The translations under genes were made by a program, and so were the position numbers. This document shows, piece by piece, positions 22,656 through 33,730 of a DNA stretch of 64,000 bases (position 1 is the stretch's first letter; each line of letters opens with the position of its first letter). Below the pieces are notes generated by a model that worked only from the letters and a program-made list of their open reading frames with translations, did not search any database and was not told the origin of the DNA. This stretch comes from Undaria pinnatifida (lineage: Eukaryota; Sar; Phaeophyceae; Laminariales; Alariaceae): assembly GCA_012845835.1 (NCBI GenBank), contig JABAKD010000025.1:25386673-25450672 (forward strand), written 5' to 3'.

Positions 22656-25600
22656 GTGAGTATCGGGCGATGTTCCATCTACCGCTGTACTGTCAAAACA
22701 ATGCTGCACCTAATGCGTAGTACAGCAGCAATGCCGAGTTAATGTTCTGCCACAGCGTTGCACCCCCTCGTAGATTTCTATGCCGGCCCATGCGTAGCAC
22801 AAGCCAGAAGCAAGGATGCCCCACTTTTTGCGTGCTGGCTTAGTTCTGGCACAGGCTTTTTTGCAAGTTCTGCCAAAGTTGATCCCTGGAATTGCATCTC
22901 GTGCACAAGTGTCGTATCATAGGACCATCCATGCACACGTACACGGGTACGCACAGCTTCGCATGGAAGCTGTGCTGCGTGATTGGGCGTGGCTGCTGTT
23001 CGAATTTGAAGCTGAGCCGCCTTGCCCGTTCGGTACCCGCTGCAGAAGCCGGGGCTTGTAGGTCGGGAACCCTCCTGGGACTTGGGACGTTTGCTGCAGC
23101 TTACAGCTAGCTGCACCCGCGTTTTTGGGGACAAACTACATAAGAATAGAGTGCAATGATGGTTGCAGTTCTGAAAGGAGTCCCCTAACGGGCAGATAGT
23201 TCCCCCCGCGCGACGAAAGTGTTATGCTATACCAGGTGCCTGGTAGGCAACTGGTAGGCAACTGCTGTGCGTAGTCTAACCAGGTACTCTGAAATATATT
23301 TCAACAAGCTGCAGTACGTCAGAACGGCTGGTAGTTATAAATAGTTGCGTTATCAAGTCGGCTGTACGTATAATGCAGTTCAACGCGAGTCGACGGAAAG
23401 AACGGGCTTAGAAGTCTTGTCGCGATGACAATGAAGGCACGTACCGTAGTGGGGAGGGGGGAGAAGAGCCTGATTAGGGACCCCGGATCTGAGTTACATG
23501 TATTGTAGGGAGAAAGAGAAGGGAAAAGTGCGAACATACTAGACGGGAGGAACAAAAATAGTAAAACAGTAACAAAATAATAATACTCGTACGTATCATA
23601 AGATTTGTTGGTTTGTTGCGGCGGCGGCGGCGGGCGGGGGGGGGGGGGGGCACCGTGCGGATTGCACCGCGTGGCCTGTTGCTCTCCCGTCTTGGGTTTT
23701 TGCGGTGCTTCCCGATGGCACTACCAATAGATGGGTCGCATCGTCGGTGTTTTATTCGTGCCTCGCCTATATTGACTGCTGTCAGTGTGCCGCCTTAGTG
23801 GAGAAAGGGTCGAAGACCATGTATGATAATGTGCTCGTGAACTAAAACTGATGATGGTGGGCCATATCAATAGCCGACTATCGTGGCTGCCACGAACCGG
23901 CTACAGCGGCAGCAGCCGACTATCAAAGCTGCCACGAAGCGGCGGCAGCTAAAGCTGCTCTAGTAATGACGAATCGTGAAAAATTGGTATGGGATAGAAT
24001 TGGATGGAATGGGATGGGATGGTGTGGTGCGGTGTGGTACGTGTGGTGTGTTATGGTATGGTATTATAGGATGGTATGGTGTGATACGTTGTGGTGTGAT
24101 ATGGTATGGTGTGTTACTTTTATGGCGTGTACTGTATTGTATACCTGGTAGTATACAAGGGCTCCGCATAGGAAAATATACCTCATGATTCATTCGGTAC
24201 CATCCTTATTATGTACGACAATGTGATGGGGCTCGCTCGTGTTTCGGTATCTGACACACAACAACGTATAATATATTCAGGGCAATGGTCAGGGCAATGC
24301 CAAGTGTTGCTGGGATAAAGAAAAATGCCAAGTGTTGAAATTCAGTTCGCTTTCTCTGTCGGTCTCATAAATGCATCAATCAGTCGCTCCTCCTAGGTGT
24401 TCGTGTTCTCCGAATGAATAGTCCCAGTTCTCAGGCTAATAAGGAGGCGTGTGATGCAATGTGATGGCGCTCGCTCGCTCGTGTTTCGATATCTGACACG
24501 TATGCTAAGTGTGCGAATGTCAGTTCGCTTTCTCGTCGGTCTCAAAAATGCATCAATCAGTCGCTCGTTTTAGGTGTTCTCTGAATAGTCCCGGCTCTCA
24601 GGATTGAGAGGAGGTGTGAGATACAATGCGATGGCGCTCGCTCGTGTTTCGATATTTGACACATAGGTACGTACGTAAGAATCAAAGTAATGCCAAGTGT
24701 TGCAGGAAGAAGGAAATGCTGAAAAGTGTTGATGCTCAGTTCGCAACTTCGTTTCTCAGTCTCAAGTCTTAGAAATGCACCAAAAGTCGAGGTGGGCTCA
24801 GTTTTGGTACCGCAAAAGGACTTCGTGCCGAGCAAGCGGTTAGGCAAGGATGCTAGTAGTCGAAAGGCTTCAAAGCTGGCAAGGGGAGGGGGGGGCACCA
24901 GAAGAAAGACTCTTTGGCGCGTGGCGAAAATTAGGAAGCATGCTGACACCCTCCGCATGTCCGAACGGAGCCCGTGGTGCCTATTGCCTATCTTGTACCC
25001 TCGTGAAAACAAAATAATTCAGTTTTTGTGGAGGCTACACTCTCAATGGTTTGTTATTTCTCACGGCCAAACACACCGCTCGTGGCGCGTGTTTTTTACT
25101 TGGATTCAGCATCATCTGTTTTTGGCTCAAATGGAATATCTGTACCTTGTTTTGGCTTTTTCCCTCTCTGAAATTTCTAAATTCTGCGAGCAAGTCTGAA
25201 CCCTCCCCCCACCAGAGAGTCTTCAATATAACAGTAGTCGATGTGCTACGCATTATGTGCCTGGCATCTACATTTAATTCCTCTATGGGCTCGTTTCAGA
25301 GCAGACATGGAAGGATCTACTGCAGCAGTACCCCTGGTGCTGCACACAGCAGTGCTACAACATAACAACGCTACGTTTGTGTACATCAGTACTACAATAA
25401 TGGAATACGGTAACCTGCCTCGACAAGGGAGCTATGAATAACCCGCGAAAATATATGTACCTGGTATCTTGCTTGTATTAGTATGCCGAGTTTTTTGTTG
25501 TCGTATTGAACTGTACGAAGATGGCTGTGCTTGCTCGGTAGTACTGTACTCGTGCCCCGACGAGCCAAGGCCGAGGGGGTGGTGGGGAGAAAGCGATGGT

Positions 25601-28600
25601 GCTTGCGAGACCGAGACATATATCGAACAGAAGAGATACCGAAGCTCGCGATGACAGAGAAAGACTCGTATTCCTCCGTAACTCTCTGAGACGCGAAGTT
25701 GACTCGTAAAGATTCCCGGATTATCGAACGAATTGACCCGTAAACAGTTCTGCAAGATCCTCGTCGCCAGACAGAGGCTCGAAGGAACGAAGCCAAAAGA
25801 TCGAAAACTCAATATATCCTCCAGCATCAAGCAGAATCGAGACGTCTCCGCAAGATCCGCCCAAACGAGCTCAGTTACGGAACGACCTGGCCAAACCCAC
25901 AAATTGTATATTCACCGTCAGTATAACCGACCTGGCATGAGCCTTACAATAGCAGGGTTTTTAGTCAAGATCTTGAAATCAGACTGTGACCCTTCAATCT
26001 TCGAACCGTAAAATAGAGGGATTTTGTCCATACCATTGGGCATCTTCCGAACGAATCGACCCTTGAACCTTGCAAACGACTTGATACGTACAATCGGAGG
26101 GGTTCTGGTTGATATCTTGATCGCTCCGAAGGGGTTGATTTACGCTTATATTATATCTCAGCAGGTAGCATCGCATGCTCCAACAGCCTAGAGGCGAAAA
26201 ATAGAACAGGGACACCACAGAGGGAACATCCGCCAATCTGGCACGAACGATGAAGGACGTCGCGGGAGCCTGATGGGCGTGTGGCACGCAATCGGGAAGG
26301 CAGGGGCCGAGAAGGCAAGGCTCTGTGGCGGTCGAACTGCTGCTGGGATGGCAGGGACCGAATAAGGCAAGACTCTGTGGCGGTCGAACTGATGCTGGGA
26401 TGGCAGAGACCGAAGAAGGTAAAGCGGCGGGGACCCGCGAGTCAACAGCAAGCACCACAAATATCTCCCTGAGCGACCTCAATGTCTCGCCATCTACGCA
26501 ACATCCGCCCAGTTCGCGGTCGACGCGCTCTGCGGCGGCGCGCGACCCGAGCGTGCGCGCGCGGGAAATAGGCGGGACAGAGGCTGAGGAACGCGACCCA
26601 CCAGAAGAACGGGCGAGAAAGCGATCTCGAGGGTGCCGAACGGATTCCGAGCGGAATCCGATCTGAAGCGAAGACAATCTCAATCACCTCCGCTCTAACG
26701 GGGTAGTCTGCTGATGATCATGTATATGTATCTGAAGTATGGTGAGATGCATTGTGGTGTGTTAGGGTCTGGCATGGTATGGTAGGTTGGTATGTGGTAT
26801 TGGGTTCGGTATTATATGGTGTGTTATGGCCTTTGAATGGGAAGGTATGGGGTATGGTGTGATGTTATGGTATAACAGCATAACATCGTGCCGACCACTT
26901 ATACTGTGGTCGCAGCGATACACCTCAAAGCGCATTCTGCCAATTCTACGCAGTATTGGTATTGCTTACCTGACACAACTGACGGTGTGGTATCATACAA
27001 CAACTGCAGTCGCCCTATCATAGCCCCAACGCTACTCCTTCTGTGATGTCTGTCCGTACTGAGTTTACCGTGCATGCCTACCCCCCTGCCTCCCCTCCCT
27101 GACCCTTCACCTCCCCCCACCCACCTCTTTCCCGCCGTCTGGTCGCGATTACTGGACCGCGCAACATTTCAACAGCTGCTCCTGCCGCGAATGGGTTTCC
27201 TACCCTGCATAGCGGAGGCGGTTTCGCACCACTTCGGCGAAGTCGCCCCGGACGCCCAGCGCAACCTCTGGCTGGAGGACGCTCGCTCTGGAGAGCCGCT
27301 GAGATGGTACGTTTTTTGTTTACGATTAGAAGCATATCGACAGCTGCCGACAGTAAGTCAACTAAATAAGATTTTATATCCCGTGCATTTTTACACCTCC
27401 CTGGACAATGTCAGGACGAATATCACAACGGTCCTTGAAATTTCGTCCAGAGTGTGTGTGTGTTTTTCCCCATCACATTTACTTTCCAGCCCAACTCGTG
27501 GGAGGGTTCATTTCCCCCTGTTACGTGTTTCTGTTTGTGTTTGGCGCCGTGGCCTCGAGAGTAGGATCCGGTCGAGTGTTTTTTTCCGTGCGGTTTGTTG
27601 GTTGAGTGTTCTGGTTGGTTTTGTTGGTTTGGTTGGTGGGTTGGTTCTTTTTTGTCGGTTGGTTGGGTGAGTGATGTTCTTTTTTTGGTTGGGCGACTGT
27701 CCATTGGTTGGGCGGGTTTAGATAGCTTGCTGTTGGTTGGGCGTTTGGTTGGTTGGTTTGTTGTCGGTTTCTGGGTTGGTTAGTTGGTTTAGCGCTGGGT
27801 TGTATTTTCGATTTACCCATACCAATCAGGCTCGTGAAGAAGTCGGCTGAGGCTAGCTCTACAAATGGGAAGGTACGGTGCCCAGCTCCCTCCTCAGCTC
27901 GTCCCTGCCCTCCCCCCCCCCCTTTGCCCTCGCCATTGCCCCCGCCTCCCCCCTCGCCCCCCCTCCCACCCCGGTCGCCGCGCCGCACCGTACCGTGTCG
28001 CAGGCACGTTCCTACGGGTGTCTTGTTCGACCTCGTCGCCGGGCGCGAGGGGGAAATATTTGACATGTTTCACACCAAGCGAGAGGAGTCTCGCGCGACT
28101 AGCAATCCGCCAGCAGCAGCAGCAACAACAACAACAGCAAAGGCAGGCACAGCATCAGCAAGCACAGCCGCAGCTGCAGCCGCGGTTGCTGGCGAAAACG
28201 AGATGGTGTCGCGGGCCGCTCTGCCGTGGAAGATCACGGTGCACTTCCAAGGATGTCCCCGGCAACAGGTGAGGGACGGTAAGGTACGGTAGGGTATAGC
28301 AGGGTAGGGCAGGGTAGGGTAAAGTAAGACAGTGTTGGGCAAGGAAAGGTTGGGTAAGGTACGGTAGGGTAGGGTAGGATAGGGTAGGGTAGAGTAGGGT
28401 AGGTCAGTCTAGAGCAGGGTAAGAAAGTGTTGGGAAAGGTGGGTAAGGTAGGATAGGGTAAGGTAGGGCGCAGTCGCGGTCGCTGGTGGGCACGATATGG
28501 TGTCGAGAGCTTGTCTGCCGTGGAAGATCATGATGTACTTCCAGGGGTGTCCCCGGCGAGAGGTGAGGGTACGGTAGGGTAGCGTAGGGTAAAGTAAGGT

Positions 28601-31600
28601 AGGGTAAGGTAGGACAGGGTAGGGTAAAGTGGGGTAGGGTAAAAGAAGTTACAGTAGGGAAAAGTGGAGTACAGTAAGGTGGGGTTCGGTAAGAGCATTT
28701 TTGTGTTTTGTTGGCGGAGAGATGGGAGGGCAGGGGGGGGGGAGTTAACACTTGACCGACGAGAATGGTCGATGCCTCGCCACGGTGATATCTACCCCAC
28801 ACACACTCCACCCTCTTCCGTCCGTTCTATGCCAGATATCCCGATTTTTTGTTTCAGTTGTAGTTTGATGGGATGTTTTCATTGCTTTCGTTTTCTTGTA
28901 TGTTTCGTCGTGCTATGTTTTCGTCGCGCTTGGACACGAATGAAAAGGTTTTCGCGCTGGAGAACGAGGCCGACATCCGTCGGCACTACACGAACGGTCT
29001 CAAGCAAGCCCTCTACCTGCAGCTGGGCTCCTCTCGCGCCGGCATGACGCTGGCCAAGGACAAACAAACGCGCCTGTGGAGGGCGCTAAAAGCGAGTGAG
29101 TGCAACGTCGATACGTCGATGATAATAATGGCCAGGGTAGGATGTATACTCTCAAGGACCCGAATACCCAACCTGGCTGTGTTGGCCATACTCGGGTAGG
29201 TCCCCGGATATCCATACATGTCGCCGGTATTACGCTTGCGAAGGATGAGCAGCCGCGCCTGTTGAGGGTCCTGAAAGCGAGTACCGAGTGCGGTGTCAAT
29301 AGCACGGTTGTGCTTGCTGTATTATGTATGGTGTGTATTCATGAGGTACCCTGGTACCAAAATCTGGCCGTTTTGGTCGTACCTGGGTAGGTACCGGGGT
29401 ATACAGTACATTGTATCGGCATGACGATGGCCGAGGACACGCAGACGCGCCTTTGGGTGGCACTGCAAGCGAGTGAGTGCAATTTCAATCCAAGAAAACT
29501 CTAGAAAGAAGCGCAAACCCATGTTTGTGTGTGTTTAGCATGCCCCTTGGATTGGTCCGGTCAGAGTACGAGAAATATCACGGGGACGCGCTACCTCGTA
29601 AACGCAAAACTCAAACAAAGAAATATTTGTTTCCTTTTCTTTGCTCGTGTTCGGAGGAATATTTTGCGAAAATTCCTTGGCCTCGAGCCGACGGCTGTCG
29701 AACTTTTTGTTTTCGCCGCTTTAAAGAAGCACTCAAAACACAAGCATTACTTCTAACGCAAACACGAACACGAACACAAGCGCGAACACGAACACGAAAT
29801 GCACAACGCAGGAGCGAAACCCAGAACGCGAACCGAAAACACGAACACACAAACACACGAAGCACACCGCTGTTTCCTTTCGTTGCACTCTTAACCTATC
29901 CCTCCTTTTCGCCCCCTGTTTTCATTGCTCACTGCATGTCGTCCCGTCCTGTCGTGTCGTAAAACATATAAAAAGACGATGCTAAGGTTTTCCATGAGAT
30001 GGATGCGTTTTTGGGTGGTGACGGCGGACTTCGCCTGGTTCCCGTCCGGCTGCTGATGGGCGACGCGCCCCCGTCACAGCTCCCGATACCGACGGAATGT
30101 CCAGATGGTGGGATTGTGTGGGATTTTGTGGGATTTTGTGGGGCATTGTTGAATGTCGCGGAATGTTACGGGATATTATAGGAAATTTTGATACAGTGGA
30201 TTTTTGTGGAGTTTTGTGGCAGCATTGGGTGCACTTATATATTTGTACCGTATTGCCCCCCTCACGGCTCCCAATACCGACGGAACTTTCGGACAGTAGA
30301 CCGTTGTGGGATTCTGTAGGACATTCTGGATTTTGTGACATTTTGCTGCGTAGATAATGTGAGATTTTGTGGAATATTCTGAGATATGTTGGAATTGTGT
30401 GGGGTATTGTGGGATATCATTGATCGGGCGCATTGATATATTTATGCCGTATTGCCCCGCGCGCAGCTCCCGATACCGACGGAACGACCAGGCGGTTGGA
30501 TTTATGTGGGTCTTTGTGGTATATCGTGTAGTATTAGGGGATACTGTAGGACATTATGGGCCACTGTTGAATGTTACGGGATGTTGTGACATCATTGATC
30601 GCGAGCACTGACATGTTCGTATCGTATTGGCCTCATCTCGGCTCCCGATACCGACGGAACGTCCGGACGGAAGGCCATTGTGGGATACTGTGGGACATTT
30701 TGGGATTCTGGGAGATTTCTGTCGAAGATGTTGTAAGATATTGTGGGGCATTCCGCGCTTTCACACGGGTTATAGAGCGCATATTTGACATATTTTATGG
30801 ATAGTACAATGTGGGATGTCATAGATCGGACGCACTGGTATTTTTCGACCGTGTTGCCCCCCTCGCAGCTCCCGATACCGACGACACGGCCAGACAGTGA
30901 GATATTGTGAGATTGTGTTAGATAGTGTGGGATCCTATGGGATTTTGTAGGATAGCACGGGTCGGGAGCCCGTATGAGCCGGTCGCCCCGGTGGCGTATC
31001 AGGTTATCCTCGAGCCTGGTATAGGTCAGTTTCGTAAGTTCGAATCCCCCCGAGTGCATACTCGTATAAATTCGTGGACTTTTTCTTTTGCACAAATTGA
31101 CTTGCGGAAAGCGCGAGAGCGTGAGTTAGCATCACTTGATGAAAAATCGACGAGCAGTGGGATTGCTGAACCCTATGCACGATAAAAATTGAAGGCAAGA
31201 AACGGGGGGGGAAAGGGACGACACCTACCACAACAAGGTGTCCACGGCTAGTCCACAAGAAGCTGGAAAGTAGATGTGTGTGGAAAAAAAGAAGAAAAAA
31301 AAATGTTAATGCAGCGTATTTTTATATTGTACGGTATTCTTGTACCATGCCATTTCTCACCGTTTACCGCTGTTGGGCTATTATACGGGGTATTAGCAAC
31401 TCCACGATATCCCATTGTGTATTTGTGTGTGATATTGGGGGATATCATGGATTGGGAGCACAAATTATATTTATACCGTTTTGTTGCGTTGCACCGTCCC
31501 GTACCGTACCGCACACCGCTGTAGGGCTATTAAGGTGGTAGGAGGTCCTCTATTTATCTCTGCGTCACTGTGAGTGCAGTATGCTAGACTATATATTGCT

Positions 31601-32971
31601 GCGTGTGTTTGTGCATAGGTTTGTATATCTGCGTGTCGGGGTGTCTCCCTCTTCTTCTCTCGTCTCTGTCTTTCTCCTATTCTATCCGTAAATCAAAAAA
31701 GGAATTCAGGGGCGAAAGACCAAGAGCGCGCAAAAATGAAAACCGAGCCCACAATAATAAAAAATATAACGCAGGAACTTTCGTGTCTACGCCTCACATC
31801 ACACACCGCCAACTCCTACATCTCGACGAAAACGATGGAAGTATCCCACGAACGCAGCTTGCACAGATGAGTTTCGACGAAATCTCCGCTCTCACAGCTG
31901 AGGTGTCTTTTTTTGTTTTTTTTTTGTAAAATATATCCTCGATCCCCCAGCTCATATGTCTTCCGCCTCCAATCTCCCAACTCACAACAGCAGCGGTTTT
32001 ATACGTGCTAATCAGACACCCACCAGTTCCCTGTACTTTGCTAAATCCGCTTTGCCGTTGTGCTACCCGCCGTATCCTTCTCTCTCTTCTGAATGACAGC
32101 TCACCTCACCCAACTCGCTCTCTCATACTAGAATACCCCCTTATAAACACGCCTTCCAAACTTATTATGATCCATTCCCGCTCCACAAACTCCAGATTTC
32201 CTACGTATAATCTTACACTTTATTATTTTTTCATGCATTAACCGTACAGGTACACCTTTTACATTGCGGGACTGCCTGGTGTGGCTCTGTCCGACGGTGC
32301 ACTGGGACACGGCCGAAGTGACAACTCAACCCTCCAAACCGGCGATGGTCGGGCCGGACCCTCTCTTGCCGCCGCCGCCGCCGTTTGAGGGTAGTCTTCC
32401 CGGCGGCGGCGACGAGAGATCACTAGCGGCGGCAGCAGCAGCGGGGGGGGGAGAAGCAGGAGGCGGGGCAGGGGTAGGAGAGGGAAGGGAAGAGGGGGCG
32501 GGAGGGGGAGGAGAAGCGGGGGGGGTAGAAGGAGGAGAGAGAGAAGGAGGAGGAGGAGCGGGGGAAGGGGTGGGGGGTGGGAGGGAAGAAGGGGGAGGAG
32601 GAGATAAAGGAGCGCGTAGCGAGAGCATTGCCATTACGGGAGAGCCGGTGGTAGGCCAAAGAAAAGGAATTGGCTTTGAGCGAGAGGGGGCGCGTAGAGC
32701 AGTTGTCAGCGAGGAAGAGCGGGAGAGGGAAGGGCAGGGAGGGGGAGAGGGAGGGGGTAAAGTGGGCGTTCCACCGTTGCCGTTGTTATCCTCGTCGTCG
32801 TTAGCAATAGCTGGCGATTTTGGCGCGGCTACGGAGCCGGTGGTGGCGCTGCCGAGGGTGATGGTGCAAGGGATCGAGGTCCCGCTCGACGCGCCGGTGG
32901 CGCAGCTGTGGGAGGCGCTGCGACATCCCGACCACTTCTTATACATCGTCGTCCGAAAAAGAGGCGCCTGA
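22542..32971 (+). CDS. ATG5: Autophagy protein ATG5 (E3-like conjugate with ATG12), seven exons
   Basis: ATG12-ATG5 with ATG16 promotes ATG8 lipidation on the growing autophagosome. Exons 22542-22655, 27176-27306, 28004-28268, 28948-29095, 29539-29597 (tentative), 29987-30107 and 32250-32971 join in frame for about 519 residues. N-terminus: AWDGLIPAEFSM and RPLPLY, then LLLPRMGFLPCIAEAVSHHF, the first ubiquitin fold. LRWHVPTGVLFDLV follows, then a polyalanine insert and LPWKITVHFQGCP. NGLKQALYL places the ATG12-acceptor lysine at about K189. LRLVPVRLLM, DGTPFTLRDCL and the C-terminal VMVQGIEVPLDAPVAQLW...HPDHFLYIVV form the second ubiquitin fold. Odd: about 165 residues of Gly/Glu/Pro-rich insert in the last exon, and copies of exon 3, 4 and 6 edges in the introns. 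It converges on the TLDc gene. Confidence 0.92.
23980..24170 (+). repeat. GGTATGGTGTGG-type low-complexity repeat in ATG5 intron 1
   Basis: TGGGATGG, GGTATGGTGTG and GTGTGATATGG recur without a strict period. A similar stretch lies at 26740-26880. Confidence 0.7.
24219..24690 (+). repeat. Tandem repeat, ~170-235-bp unit, three copies, ATG5 intron 1
   Basis: 'GATGGSGCTCGCTCG' followed by 'TGTTTCGRTATYTGACAC' recurs at about 24226, 24463 and 24632. 'CAGTTCGCTTTCTC', 'AATGCATCAATCAGTCGCTC' and 'AATAGTCC' recur between them. Confidence 0.78.
24691..26740. other. Rest of ATG5 intron 1, no exon recognised
   Basis: Several frames of 100-230 codons are open on either strand, but none shows a recognisable domain or a phase-compatible exon. 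A short repeat 'GGGATGGCAGRGACCGAA' with 'CAAGACTCTGTGGCGGTCGA' occurs about three times near 26295-26415. Confidence 0.45.
27176..27306 (+). CDS. ATG5: ATG5 exon 2
   Basis: The acceptor is TTTCAACAG|CTG; the donor is AGA TG|GTACG (phase 2). It encodes LLLPRMGFLPCIAEAVSHHF and the end of the first ubiquitin-like fold. Confidence 0.9.
27590..27800 (+). repeat. TTGGTTGGTTGG-type low complexity, ATG5 intron 2
   Basis: GT-rich repeat of GGTTGG/TTGGTTT in the intron between exons 2 and 3. Confidence 0.75.
28004..28268 (+). CDS. ATG5: ATG5 exon 3
   Basis: The acceptor TCGCAG|G completes the W codon; the donor is CGG CAA CAG|GTGAGG (phase 0). It encodes HVPTGVLFDLV, a Ser/Ala/Thr-rich insert encoded by CAGCAA-type repeats, and LPWKITVHFQGCPRQQ. 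Confidence 0.92.
28271..28690 (+). repeat. GGTAGGGTAAGGT array with an embedded exon 3 copy
   Basis: Degenerate 5-6-base units GGGTA/GGTAAG run from the exon 3 donor onwards. A copy of the last ~92 bases of exon 3 sits inside at 28471-28562. The unit is close to a splice-donor consensus, so the array offers dozens of GGTAAG/GGTAGG sites. Confidence 0.85.
28471..28562 (+). pseudogene. Copy of ATG5 exon 3 end with donor
   Basis: Open in the exon 3 frame, it encodes MVSRACLPWKIMMYFQGCPR and ends CGA GAG|GTGAGG. The real exon reads MVSRAALPWKITVHFQGCPR and CAA CAG|GTGAGG. Either a decaying duplicate or an alternative 3' exon end. Confidence 0.85.
28948..29095 (+). CDS. ATG5: ATG5 exon 4 (conjugation lysine)
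   Basis: The acceptor GAAAAG|GTT TTC is chosen because it is the only AG after a long T-rich tract. The exon encodes IRRHYTNGLKQALYLQLGSS with the ATG12-acceptor lysine. The donor is GCG A|GTGAGT (phase 1). Confidence 0.85.
29037..29490 (+). repeat. ATG5 exon 4 end repeated in tandem (three copies, ~190 bp)
   Basis: The end of exon 4 (from GCCGGCATGACG to AAAAGCGAGTGAGTGCAA) recurs at 29222-29285 (GCTTGCGAAGGATGAGC, CTGAAAGCGAGTACCGAG) and 29416-29482 (GGCATGACGATGGCCGAGGA, CTGCAAGCGAGTGAGTGCAA). The third copy keeps the donor; the second has lost it. Between the copies lies a shared spacer with 'GGTAGGTCCCCGG'/'GGTAGGTACCGGG'. Confidence 0.88.
29539..29597 (+). CDS. ATG5: ATG5 exon 5 (tentative small exon)
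   Basis: Needed to carry the phase from 1 (exon 4) to 0 (exon 6). TGTGTGTTTAG|CA...TACCTC|GTAAAC is the best fit and stays open for 19 codons, but the encoded residues are not conserved enough to prove it. An overlapping choice using CAG|AGTACGAG fails on phase. Confidence 0.4.
29755..29860 (+). repeat. CGAACACGAACACA minisatellite, ATG5 intron
   Basis: Six-base unit CGAACA/CGAAAC repeated with variants. Confidence 0.8.
29987..30107 (+). CDS. ATG5: ATG5 exon 6
   Basis: GCTAAG|GTT TTC opens phase 0; the donor is CCA GAT G|GTGGGA (phase 1). It encodes GGLRLVPVRLLM, the start of the second ubiquitin-like fold, and SQLPIPTECPD. Confidence 0.82.
30060..30910 (+). repeat. ATG5 exon 6 end in a five-copy tandem array
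   Basis: CAGCTCCCGATACCGACGGAA of exon 6 (near 30077) recurs near 30264, 30463, 30637 and 30873 as CGGCTCCCAATACCGACGGAA, CAGCTCCCGATACCGACGGA and similar. Each copy is preceded by 'TTGCCCC' and followed by TTGTGGGAT-rich sequence. Spacing is about 174-236 bp. Some copies look like acceptors (CCCCCCTCGCAG|CTCCCG). Confidence 0.88.
30980..31303 (+). mobile_element. tRNA-derived SINE, copy 1 (ATG5 intron 6, sense)
   Basis: The head has an A-box match TGGCGTATCAGG and a B-box match AGTTCGAATCC 45 bases later. The body holds 'TTGACTTGCGGAAAGCGCGA' and 'ATCGACGAGCAGTGGGATTG', and the 3' part 'GTCCACGGCTAGTCCACAAG', then 'AAGCTGGAAAG' and an A-rich tail. It is about 320 bp long, and the same layout recurs at 56.73 and 61.10 kb. 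Confidence 0.8.
31304..32249. other. Rest of ATG5 intron 6
   Basis: Contains one copy of the 'GATGAGTTTCGACGAAATC' dispersed family (31850-31905) and AT-rich sequence. A weak further relative of the GGATATCA/ACCGTACCGC motif lies at 31430-31520. No exon is seen. Confidence 0.45.
32250..32971 (+). CDS. ATG5: ATG5 exon 7 (C-terminal fold and long insert)
   Basis: The acceptor GTACAG|GT completes a Gly codon, giving DGTPFTLRDCLVWLCP. A purine-rich stretch (about 32400-32760) encodes a Gly/Glu/Arg-rich insert, and the exon ends with VMVQGIEVPLDAPVAQLW, HPDHFLYIVV and TGA at 32969-32971. Confidence 0.9.
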
Positions 32972-33539
32972 GAAGCAACAATCGGGAACTGGCGGTGGAA
33001 TGACGCACATTTATTAGTTTTTAATATAAGGAACGAAAAACACACATCACAGCTCTGAGATCGATAAATTGGTTCGAAGCTCATCTGTGAGACAGTAGCC
33101 CTTTTTTGGGTGGGCTACGATGCCCTCGTGTTTTTTATTTATGTGTGTGTGTCCGTTTGTCGCCGCGGGTTTCCCCGTCGTTCGTGGGTGTGTATATATA
33201 TTGTTCCGCTTATTAACGCACGGTATTGCCGGTGTAGTTTATACAAGTAGCTGGACCTGTCTTGCGTGCGAGAACGACAACTTTTACTACAAATATTAAG
33301 TGGTCCCTGCTGTATTATTGTTGTTGAAATCCTATTAGCTCGTGAACAATTTCTACCCAGTGCACACAAATATTCCGGCAACTGGTAAGCTTAGGTAGAA
33401 TAGCGTCTGCCGGTGCGCCGACACTTGATGTGCTTGCCTCCTTGCGTGAGGGTGGTGGCAGTGGGGATGGATGGTAGTGGTGGTGGTAGCGGCTGCTTGT
33501 TGCCTTAGATATTTCGTTCCAGTACAGTAGTAGTTGTCC

Positions 33540-33730
33540 CTCTATAGTTCCGATTGGGTAGTGCCTATTGACTGTATAGTGCCGTTCAAATCCCTTGGCA
33601 CGACTGGAACGCACTACGAGTATGCTGGTTCCATTTTCGGTACTAAACCCAATAGTGCCGGTGTCCGGTATGCTGCCGGTATTGTTGGCTCGCACATACG
33701 GACACTACATGGAGACCCACTACTGCACCT
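33540..33730 (+). repeat. Dispersed repeat rich in 'AATAGTGCCGGTGTCCGG'
   Basis: 'CAATAGTGCCGGTGTCCGG', 'TGCCGGTATTGTTGGCTCGC' and 'ACATGGAGACCCACTAC' match, in reverse complement, the segment at 57680-57860. Fragments lie near 430-570 and 56170-56660. Probably an old non-autonomous element; its ends were not defined. Confidence 0.6.

Noticed and set aside
24557-25199. Overlapping 150-codon frames on both strands in ATG5 intron 1
   Set aside because: No domain, no compatible splice phase, and exon 1 joins exon 2 perfectly without them.
25392-26683. Minus-strand frames of 134-229 codons
   Set aside because: Ser/Pro/Arg-rich without recognisable motifs or splice structure; antisense to ATG5 intron 1.
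29569-29591. Alternative ATG5 exon 5 starting CAG|AGTACGAG
   Set aside because: It ends in phase 1, which does not fit exon 6 and leads to an early stop.
32326-33084. 252-codon minus frame, Pro/Ser-rich
   Set aside because: It is antisense to ATG5 exon 7; the plus frame has clear ATG5 similarity, the minus frame none.
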